Part shown: in pieces, positions 17,883-24,297 of the stretch
Layout: each line of letters begins with the position of its first letter
Position numbering within the stretch: position 1 is the first letter of the stretch
DNA from: Lachnospiraceae bacterium
Lineage (GTDB): Bacteria > Bacillota > Clostridia > Lachnospirales > Lachnospiraceae
Reading direction: 5' to 3'
Length of the DNA: 64,000 nt
Assembly: GCA_016287675.1 (NCBI GenBank)
Contig: JAEFAR010000001.1
Span: forward strand, 62,001 to 126,000
The notes under the pieces: model-generated
Told to the model about the DNA's origin: nothing
What the model saw: the letters and a program-made list of their open reading frames with translations, nothing else
Databases searched by the model: none
Position numbers and translations under genes: made by a program

Positions 17883-18535
17883 TATACGAAAACCATCTGG
17901 CATCGGAAGAAGATGTAAGAGGATGGACACTTGAAGGACAGGCTAAGATCAGTTTCGATACGGGCTCTATGAGGCTGGAAAATGCCATGTCTGCGGAAAA
18001 CGGACAGAAGGCCAATTACGTTTTCTGGTGTGACAGGGAATTTCCGGACAACATCAAGATCACGTGGAAATTTAAACCCGTGAGGGAGCCGGGGCTTGCA
18101 ATCATGTTCTTTGCGGCAAAAGGAAGAAACGGATCGGACATTTTTGACAAAAAGCTGCAAAAGCGGACGGGGGAGTATCCTCTTTACCATCACGGAGACA
18201 TCGATGCCTTCCATGTTTCCTATTTCAGAAGAAAAGAACCGGATGAAAGACAGTTCCACACCTGTAATCTCAGAAAGAGCTACGGCTTCAATCTGGTGGC
18301 GCAGGGGGCGGATCCCATTCCTGATGTTTCGGACTGTGCGGACTTTTACAACATGAAGATCGTTAAGAGGACAAACCGTGTGGAGTTTTATGTGAACGAT
18401 CTCATGAGCTTTGCATACGATGATGATGAAAAGACTTACGGAAAAGCATTAAAAGAGGGCAAGATCGGCTTTCGCCAGCTTGCCCCTATGATCGGTGAGT
18501 ACTCTGATCTTAAAGTGTTTGCGCTTGAGGACTGA
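17870..18535 (+). CDS. DUF1961 (YesU-like) protein
   Basis: A 221-residue beta-rich protein resembling YesU of the Bacillus subtilis rhamnogalacturonan cluster (DUF1961, concanavalin-like jelly-roll fold). It has no signal peptide. Visible features are an Asp/His-rich central block (HHGDIDAFHVSYFRR) and a C-terminal stretch with aromatic residues typical of carbohydrate-binding jelly rolls. Its start lies inside the end of the GH115 gene (13-base overlap). The stop codon is only one base from the stop of the convergent CE12 gene. It may be a lectin-like or catalytic partner of GH115; the family has no proven reaction that I know of. Confidence 0.75.
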   Translation: MERLIYENHLASEEDVRGWTLEGQAKISFDTGSMRLENAMSAENGQKANYVFWCDREFPDNIKITWKFKPVREPGLAIMFFAAKGRNGSDIFDKKLQKRTGEYPLYHHGDIDAFHVSYFRRKEPDERQFHTCNLRKSYGFNLVAQGADPIPDVSDCADFYNMKIVKRTNRVEFYVNDLMSFAYDDDEKTYGKALKEGKIGFRQLAPMIGEYSDLKVFALED

Positions 18536-18536
18536 A

Positions 18537-20165
18537 TCAAGCTCTGAACTCGATGATACGACTTTGCGCACCCTCGCTGCCGTCGGCAAATTTTGCGGCG
18601 ACGTAGACCTGATAAACGTCTGAAGCGGGGATCGTGAAAGGAAGTACCGGCGAGTTCTTTTTTTCCTCCACAGTCACTGTCTTCAAAGGGAAGAACTGGA
18701 AATCCACAGAACCCTTTCTGTAAACAGTGTAGGATACCGCACCTTCCACATCGTTCCAGATCAGCAGGAAATTTGCGACTCCGTCGGCAATGTGAAGCTC
18801 CTGAAGAGCAAAGCCTGCGGGCTTTGTGGAATCCGCGGGAGCGGGATTTGCAACGGGATTCGGCTTCTTGATCTTGAAATCCGTCGTGATGGCGGGTTTA
18901 AGAGGTGCAAGTTCAGGCCTGTCGGAATCAAGAATGGCCTGTGCGACAAGCTTTGCAAACATTGTTGCGCCGTATTCCTGAAGATGTGTGTTGTCATGAA
19001 CACCATCGGCGTAAGCACCTTCGGGATAAGCGCCGGGAGCGGCCCAAAGGTAGATGAGCTTTGATTCTTCGCTTCCGATGGAATTCAGGTAATCAACCGT
19101 GAGATTGCAGAGATCTATGCAGGGAACGTTTTCTTCTTCCGCAACCTTCACCATAGCGTCTCTGTATTTTCCGAAGGAAGCGATGAAATTGCCTTCATGA
19201 TCGTCGCAGTTTCTTCTTGCGATGGGAGTTACGAGAACGAGAGTGACTTTCCTCGCACGGCAGGAAGCAATGTATTTTTTTAGCCAGAAACCGAAATCGT
19301 CGGGCGCAACCCAACGATTGGGGCGGACAGCCGTCGCATCGTTGTGACCCCACTGGATGAAGCAGTAATCTCCGGGAGCGGAGAGAGCGAGAAGTCTGTC
19401 CCACTTGCCTTCGTTAATGAAGGAACGTGAGCTTCTGGCTCCGATGGAACGATTCTCTATGTTGAACATGGGAGTCTCGTAGATGTGATTCTGGGGGTAG
19501 CAAAGATCGGGAGACTGGATCTCGGGAGTGTCTTTACCGCCGTTAAAAAATCTGTACAGAACCTGTCCCCAGCCTGTCTGAGGATAGTAGAACTTTTCAT
19601 AGGACTGTACCGTTGAATCCGAAGCGAGGAAGACGGTGGGTTTTGCCTTGGGAGCCTTTAAGGGGAGCTCTTCGTAGGTGATGTCGAGTATTTCAAAAGA
19701 AGAAGGGACTGCTTCTTCTTTGGCCTTCGCTGCGGAAGGAACAAAAAACTGAAGCAGGGTGTCCTCTTCAACGGAACATAGAGTGAAATCTGCCGTTACC
19801 GTCTCATTTGCGGGCACCTGCACACCGTTTAATTTCAGGATATTGTTTGCAAAACAGCTGACCTTTATCTCTTCCGATGTTCTGTTTGCAAACGTTACTG
19901 TCCATTTACCGTCCCTGAGGCCGGTGTTTTTTTTGAATCCGAGTCCTTCCGCGTAGTTGTAAACGCCAAAACCGGATACTTCCGTTTCTGTCCAGTTAAG
20001 GGAAGTGAGTGTCAGGCCCTTGTCCGTTTTGGAAAAGAACTTCGATGTTGTATTAAGATCCGTTTCCCGAACAACAGGTTTCCTTTCGGTGTACACACCG
20101 TTACTCCAGCCTGCGGCTTCATTTGGGTAGGTAACGAGAACGGGGGTGAGATTTTCGTAAAACAT
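18537..20165 (-). CDS. CE12-type rhamnogalacturonan acetylesterase with flanking beta-domains
   Basis: A 542-residue protein in three parts: an N-terminal beta-sandwich (about 1-170), an SGNH/GDSL esterase of the RhgT/YesT type (about 175-425) and a C-terminal fibronectin III-like domain (about 445-542). The nucleophile is Ser184 in ASDSTVQSY, where the usual glycine of GDS is serine. The QWGHND block and the DNTHLQEYGA block carry the remaining catalytic residues. It would remove acetyl groups from the galacturonate of RG-I. It lacks a signal peptide. An extended -10 promoter lies upstream. There is no terminator between it and the convergent DUF1961 gene. Confidence 0.85.
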   Translation of the reverse strand: MFYENLTPVLVTYPNEAAGWSNGVYTERKPVVRETDLNTTSKFFSKTDKGLTLTSLNWTETEVSGFGVYNYAEGLGFKKNTGLRDGKWTVTFANRTSEEIKVSCFANNILKLNGVQVPANETVTADFTLCSVEEDTLLQFFVPSAAKAKEEAVPSSFEILDITYEELPLKAPKAKPTVFLASDSTVQSYEKFYYPQTGWGQVLYRFFNGGKDTPEIQSPDLCYPQNHIYETPMFNIENRSIGARSSRSFINEGKWDRLLALSAPGDYCFIQWGHNDATAVRPNRWVAPDDFGFWLKKYIASCRARKVTLVLVTPIARRNCDDHEGNFIASFGKYRDAMVKVAEEENVPCIDLCNLTVDYLNSIGSEESKLIYLWAAPGAYPEGAYADGVHDNTHLQEYGATMFAKLVAQAILDSDRPELAPLKPAITTDFKIKKPNPVANPAPADSTKPAGFALQELHIADGVANFLLIWNDVEGAVSYTVYRKGSVDFQFFPLKTVTVEEKKNSPVLPFTIPASDVYQVYVAAKFADGSEGAQSRIIEFRA

Positions 20166-20205
20166 AGATTATACCTCGTTAGTTAGTCATTTTAATTTAG
20201 CTCGG

Positions 20206-20214
20206 ATTATAACA
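20206..20214 (-). promoter_or_regulatory. Extended -10 promoter of the CE12 gene
   Basis: On the minus strand the sequence reads TGTTATAAT, a perfect -10 box with the TGn extension, 40-50 bases before the ATG. No clear -35 box is present, as is common for extended -10 promoters. Confidence 0.6.
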
Positions 20215-20257
20215 TTTCAGAAAATGAAAAAAAAGTCTAAAAGCGGGAATTAAGGAA

Positions 20258-20286
20258 TTGACACTTTTTGGAAAAGATGATACTTT
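20258..20286 (+). promoter_or_regulatory. Sigma-A promoter of the YesL pair
   Basis: A consensus -35 TTGACA (20258-20263), a 17-base spacer and TACTTT (20281-20286) lie just before the first YesL-family gene. The spacer is shared with the divergent CE12 gene. Confidence 0.75.
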
Positions 20287-20316
20287 CCTGTAAGAAATAT
20301 GAAAGGAACTGATCTC

Positions 20317-20970
20317 ATGGCAACTACTCGATCAAACATCTTCGATCCGGAAGGACCTTTGTCCGTGAGTTTTAACACGGTTAAGGACCTTATAACTTTA
20401 AACCTGATAACCATCCTCTGCTGCCTTCCGGTTGTTACTATCGGGGCGTCCTTTACAGCTATGCACTATACAGCTCTTAAAATGGTACGTGATGAGGAAG
20501 GCTACATCACCAAAACATTTTTCAGATCTTTTAAAGAAAACCTGAAACAGGGGATCGGAGCCACCTTCATCCTGGCTGCGGCTCTTGGGTTTATCGGACT
20601 TGATTTCTGGGCTATTCAATGGTTTCAGGATGATCCGGGCTTTGTAAAGGCAGCGGCCGTACTATTGGCGTTACTTGCTGCGGTGACTGTCCTTACTGCA
20701 ACTTTTTTCTTTCCTGTACAGGCAAAACTCTGCGCAACCCTCAGACAGAACATTTCAAATGCTTTTAAAATGGCACTTTCACATTTTCCGATGACGCTCC
20801 TTATGGTGGTGTTCAATCTTCTTCCTTTTGTGATCTGCTACTTTGTTCATGTATTGATCCCGCTGCTTTTCATTTTCGGCTTTTCATTGCCTGCTTTTTG
20901 GGATGCAAAACTTTATAACGGTATATTCAAAAAACTGGAGGAGAGAGCAGATGCCGGGGAAGATCTTTAA
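20317..20970 (+). CDS. YesL family (DUF624) membrane protein, first copy
   Basis: A 217-residue membrane protein with about five hydrophobic segments. It carries the YesL signature: an N-terminal FDPEGPL block, NLITILCCLPVVTIGAS in the first membrane segment and KMVRDEEGYITKTFFRSF in the following loop. YesL proteins are encoded next to CUT1 sugar importers in Firmicutes, but their role is not established. The start at 20317 has AAAGGA 9-10 bases upstream; the ATG at 20299 lies inside that site and is less likely. It overlaps the second YesL gene by 20 bases. Confidence 0.82.
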   Translation: MATTRSNIFDPEGPLSVSFNTVKDLITLNLITILCCLPVVTIGASFTAMHYTALKMVRDEEGYITKTFFRSFKENLKQGIGATFILAAALGFIGLDFWAIQWFQDDPGFVKAAAVLLALLAAVTVLTATFFFPVQAKLCATLRQNISNAFKMALSHFPMTLLMVVFNLLPFVICYFVHVLIPLLFIFGFSLPAFWDAKLYNGIFKKLEERADAGEDL

Positions 20971-21592
20971 TTACGAGGGACCGTTTTTTAAATTCTTGAA
21001 TACATTTGCAAACATAGTGATACTCAGTGTGATCACGGTTGTCTGCTGTCTGCCGGTGTTTACCTTCGGACCGGCGGTGAGAGCTTTGTATGTTGTCTGC
21101 CTCAAGATGGTGAGAAATGAGGAAGGATACGTCACAAAGGATTATTTCCGCAGTTTCAGATCCAACTTTGGTCAAAACGTTGTCCTTGGACTCCTGGTGC
21201 TTCTTGTTCTCGCTCTCTTCGGAGGGGGAGTGTATTCCTTTATAATGATCGGAAGTGCTTATCACATCATCATAAAGATTGGATTCGGGTTCGCCGCCCT
21301 TATCGTGATCTCCACGGTTCTTTGGATCTTTCCGATGCAGAGCCGTTTCACGAATCCCATCAGACAGACTGTGAAGTTGTCCTTTTGGCTCGCGGTCACG
21401 AAATTTCCAAAGACGCTTTTGATGCTGGTTATCTGGCTTTTTATCCCCGCCTGTGTTCTTTTTATCTCAGGGAACTTTTTCCCGCTGATCGTGCTTGCGG
21501 AGTTCGGTACAGCCGCCTACTTCAGTGCGGAAGTGTACGACGGATTGTTCAGAGAGCTTGAAGACAGGATTAACGAAAACAAAGAAAATTAA
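20951..21592 (+). CDS. YesL family (DUF624) membrane protein, second copy
   Basis: A 213-residue paralogue of the preceding protein, with the same FNYEGPF start, VCCLPVFTFGP membrane segment and KMVRNEEGYVTKDYFRSF loop, and again about five membrane segments. Its start at 20951 lies within the end of the first gene, preceded by GGAGGAGAG, so translation is coupled. The tandem overlapping arrangement suggests that the two products are made in equal amounts and might form a heteromer; this is inference. No transporter gene is adjacent here. Confidence 0.82.
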   Translation: MPGKIFNYEGPFFKFLNTFANIVILSVITVVCCLPVFTFGPAVRALYVVCLKMVRNEEGYVTKDYFRSFRSNFGQNVVLGLLVLLVLALFGGGVYSFIMIGSAYHIIIKIGFGFAALIVISTVLWIFPMQSRFTNPIRQTVKLSFWLAVTKFPKTLLMLVIWLFIPACVLFISGNFFPLIVLAEFGTAAYFSAEVYDGLFRELEDRINENKEN

Positions 21593-21646
21593 GCGGCAGG
21601 AGTGCAAAGCAATCGTGCCGCTGCATATTATACAGGAGGTAATTAA

Positions 21647-22039
21647 ATGAAGAGAGTAGAAGAGTTTTTAAAGAAGGCAGGAACCTATTATCTTGCTACT
21701 GTAGAAGGGGATCAGCCCCGCGTCCGTCCTTTCGGAACCGTCAACATTTTTGACGGGAAGCTTTACATCCAGACAGGAAAAGTAAAGCCTGTATCCAAGC
21801 AGCTTCATGCAAATCCCAAGGCTGAGATCTGTGCATTCGTGGACGGAACCTGGCTCAGAGTTGCGGGAGAACTGATCTCTGATGACAACAGAGAAGCAAA
21901 GAAATCCATGCTTGATGCTTATCCTTCACTTCGCGGCATGTACAATGAAGACGACGACAATACGGAAGTTTTTTACATAAAAAATGCTACCGCAACCTTC
22001 TCATCCTTTACAGGCGCTCCGGAAACGATAACATTCTGA
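21647..22039 (+). CDS. Pyridoxamine 5'-phosphate oxidase family (FMN-binding split barrel) protein
   Basis: A 130-residue protein with the fold signature of the PNPOx-like flavin-binding family: a YYLATVEGDQPRVRPFGTV strand-turn-strand at residues 13-31, then NIFDGKLYIQTG and a C-terminal strand with FTGAPETITF. Members bind FMN or F420 and reduce or sense small molecules; the substrate is unknown here. A perfect AGGAGG precedes the ATG. The spacer before it holds a 7-bp hairpin (21592-21598 with 21616-21622) without a T-run. No functional link to neighbours is seen. Confidence 0.8.
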   Translation: MKRVEEFLKKAGTYYLATVEGDQPRVRPFGTVNIFDGKLYIQTGKVKPVSKQLHANPKAEICAFVDGTWLRVAGELISDDNREAKKSMLDAYPSLRGMYNEDDDNTEVFYIKNATATFSSFTGAPETITF

Positions 22040-22053
22040 TACATATTTTTAGT

Positions 22054-22305
22054 CTAATCTATCTTTGTGCCATATTCAAGCAAAGTGTCGCTTGGGAGAT
22101 CGATGCGATCATTCCAAAAAACACACGTTCGGCTTTCATCTAACTGAACATTGTTAAAGAGACATCTCTGGGTTTTCAGATCTGAAAACTCGGGGATGTT
22201 TTTTATATCTTCGCTGACGTCGTAGATGACTTTCTCACCGCTGTCGAAGACAACGTAAAGCTTATAATCCTGTTCTGCTTTAAGATTTTTTATTCTTGGG
22301 ATCAT
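22054..22305 (-). CDS. DUF2442 domain protein
   Basis: An 83-residue protein with the DUF2442 pattern: an N-terminal beta-hairpin with LYVVFDSGEKVIYDVS and a C-terminal WNDRIDLPSDTLLEYG block. DUF2442 genes are commonly found paired with DUF4160 genes, as here, and the pairs have the size and overlap expected of toxin-antitoxin modules, though function is unproven. It starts 20 bases after the DUF4160 gene. Confidence 0.8.
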   Translation of the reverse strand: MIPRIKNLKAEQDYKLYVVFDSGEKVIYDVSEDIKNIPEFSDLKTQRCLFNNVQLDESRTCVFWNDRIDLPSDTLLEYGTKID

Positions 22306-22325
22306 TTCGTTCTCCTATAATCAGA

Positions 22326-22580
22326 TTACTGCAGTGGAGGAAGCTTTGTGATTACTTGCGTTTCCCACATTCTTAATAATTCATCTTTTGTGAGTGTGAT
22401 CCATTCGGTTACCAAATCCTGGGCTTTTACCGGAAAATCTCCCTCGAACATTTTTCCGGTTTTTAGATCGAATAAACCTACGTATTCACCATATAAGGCA
22501 TGAATATGTGGTGGTTCATGTTCCTTCGGCTTAAAAAACATTTTGATGACAATACCATAGAATCTTGATATTTCGGGCAT
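22326..22580 (-). CDS. DUF4160 domain protein
   Basis: An 84-residue protein with the diagnostic DUF4160 block: ISRFYGIVIKMFF followed by EHEPPHIHALYGEY, where the two histidines in PPHIH are conserved. The start at 22580 follows GGAGGCTATA; the frame stays open upstream, but that extension has no ribosome site and a non-homologous sequence. It is the first gene of the DUF4160-DUF2442 pair. The pair may be a small toxin-antitoxin module; this is inference from size and arrangement. Confidence 0.8.
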   Translation of the reverse strand: MPEISRFYGIVIKMFFKPKEHEPPHIHALYGEYVGLFDLKTGKMFEGDFPVKAQDLVTEWITLTKDELLRMWETQVITKLPPLQ

Positions 22581-22925
22581 TATAGCCTCCTTTCTTTGGT
22601 GGTGCAGGAGGCCGATCAAAACTTGAGAACTCCTGCATTTTATGTAGGGATGATTAAGCAGGAACTTCAAAAGAATGATCTTGATTATTTGTAGAAATAA
22701 TAGAATATTGAATGTACTGCTCGATGGAATGATAACATCTTTGAAAAACTTATTCAACAGTATTTTGGGATTTTATTTTATTTTTTTATGCCTGGCTCAT
22801 AGTTTTATATTTTTGCAAAAACAAAACGTGATTCTTGGTATTATCAGCCATACTCTTCTTTGTTGAAGTTACAGGAAACTGTGCGCCTATTTGTATTATT
22901 GGAATAAATAACAAATAGAGGCGCG
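22581..22925. other. AT-rich intergenic region without a clear gene
   Basis: This spacer of 345 bases separates the DUF4160 gene from the AraC gene. A short open stretch from 22599 to the stop at 22694 on the plus strand has protein-like composition (ending MIKQELQKNDLDYL) but no start signal, and may be a gene remnant. An inverted repeat TGCAGGAG/CTCCTGCA lies at about 22603-22638. Near 22883-22924 an imperfect stem (GCGCCTATTTGT with ACAAATAGAGGCGC) sits at the end of the AraC gene and may form its terminator, though no T-run follows. Confidence 0.5.
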
Positions 22926-24059
22926 TTACAGATACTTCTCACTGTTGATCCTGTATCTTCGGCGGTATTCTTCGGGGGTTATCCCGTATTTACTTTTAAA
23001 TAAGTTTTGAAAATAAGACTGGCTCTTGATCCCCACAGCTTGTGAAATGGCGGAGACGGTCTTTTTTTCGTTGCCCTGAAGGAGGAGGAGGGCTGCTTCA
23101 AGCTTTTTTTCTTTAATGTAGTCGGTGAAATTAACCTCCATGTTTTTCTTGAAAAGCCGGCAGAGGTAGGCATCGGTAATTCCAAAGTGAGATGCTGTGC
23201 CGGAGAGCGAGACGGTGGAAAGGTTATCTTCTATGTATTTTAGAATCTCCTGCATATTTCTGTTCTCACGTTCTGACACGGGTACGGAACGGAAATTGGC
23301 GCAGTATTTAAGGAGGCAGTTGCAAATCTGTCTGATCACACCGGCACATCCGTTGCTTTTGTAAAGAGAGGTGAGAAGGTTCTCATCCATGAAAGGATAA
23401 TGATAATTCTGCTTTGCGAAAAAAAGCTTCATTACCACACAGACTTCCGAAATGTAGTTCATCATTTCTGAAAAAGAGTAAACCATTTCTTCTCCCGGCA
23501 TGTCTATAAATCTTCCTTCCGCTTCCCGGAAGAGTTCTATCACCTCATCATAATTCTTATCATCAAGTTTTTTCATTATAGTTGCGGCTATCCCTGCAGG
23601 AAGCATATGATCGCTGCATTCCATAGAGTGGAGCAGCCTTCCGGTCAAAGGCCTGTAGCTTCCCAGAAGCATTCCGTATCTCACCGAATCGGTAAGGAAA
23701 ATGAATTCGTCAATGAGCTGCTTTCTGTCCTGCAATCCTTCGGAGTAGCAGACTGTGGAATGCTTTGACTGGGAAAGAGAGTACATGGTCTGACGCAGTG
23801 AACCGACAAAGGACCGGATACTGAACACGGAAGCATTGTAATTAAGGAAACAGATTATGAGATTTCCGCTCCGTTCGCAATAATGTGCCACAAGGGATGC
23901 GGTCATCAGATTGATACTGGCATTCAGAACTTCTGCAAGATAATCATCTTGTGCAATTTCACCGTTTTCTTCTCTGATTTCTGTTACTATCACCGAATAA
24001 TCAGGCAGATTTTCCCCTGAAAACAACTCATTTAAGCTTTTCTTGGTAAATGTGTACAA
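22926..24059 (-). CDS. AraC-family transcriptional regulator
   Basis: A 377-residue protein with a C-terminal AraC double helix-turn-helix (about 270-370; motifs VSLSGTASHFGITDAYLCRLFKK and ISQAVGIKSQSYFQNLFK). The first 260 residues form an unrecognised sensory domain, probably helical. Translation starts at a TTG, seven bases after a perfect AGGAGG, so it is a true start despite the rare codon. It is divergent from the large transporter operon beginning at 24298. A direct repeat in the spacer is the likely binding site, which points to local activation of that operon. The effector is unknown. Confidence 0.85.
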   Translation of the reverse strand: MYTFTKKSLNELFSGENLPDYSVIVTEIREENGEIAQDDYLAEVLNASINLMTASLVAHYCERSGNLIICFLNYNASVFSIRSFVGSLRQTMYSLSQSKHSTVCYSEGLQDRKQLIDEFIFLTDSVRYGMLLGSYRPLTGRLLHSMECSDHMLPAGIAATIMKKLDDKNYDEVIELFREAEGRFIDMPGEEMVYSFSEMMNYISEVCVVMKLFFAKQNYHYPFMDENLLTSLYKSNGCAGVIRQICNCLLKYCANFRSVPVSERENRNMQEILKYIEDNLSTVSLSGTASHFGITDAYLCRLFKKNMEVNFTDYIKEKKLEAALLLLQGNEKKTVSAISQAVGIKSQSYFQNLFKSKYGITPEEYRRRYRINSEKYL

Positions 24060-24100
24060 AAATGAACCTCCTGAAAGAAAATAATCATGTTATTACAATA

Positions 24101-24223
24101 TGTGCAAAATATAGCACAAAAATCAAAACTACACAATGTTTTTTAGGGGCGATAATAAAATGATTATTGTGGAACATCAATAAACAGTTAAAATATCAAA
24201 AAAGCGCAATTGTGCAAAATGTA
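24101..24223 (+). repeat. Direct repeat TGTGCAAAATRTA, candidate AraC binding sites
   Basis: TGTGCAAAATATA (24101-24113) and TGTGCAAAATGTA (24211-24223) match at 12 of 13 positions and lie 110 bases apart, close to a whole number of helical turns. The second copy overlaps the -35 box of the transporter operon. The first copy lies beside the AraC gene start and is part of GTGCAAAATATAGCAC, a short inverted repeat. Such spaced direct repeats are typical for AraC-type regulators. Confidence 0.6.
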
Positions 24224-24238
24224 CAACTATGTTAGCAT
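24210..24238 (+). promoter_or_regulatory. Promoter of the dual-transporter operon
   Basis: TTGTGC (24210-24215) and TAGCAT (24233-24238) have a 17-base spacer, and the -10 box is 60 bases before the start codon. The boxes are weak, in line with a need for an activator, and the -35 box lies inside a copy of the direct repeat. Confidence 0.6.
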
Positions 24239-24297
24239 CAATGCGAATAGTAAAGATTTTACTGAAATAAATGCACCGTTTTTTGGAGGATATTTTT

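Noticed and set aside
21592-21622. Terminator after the YesL pair
   Set aside because: The 7-bp stem has a long loop and no T-run, so termination is not supported.
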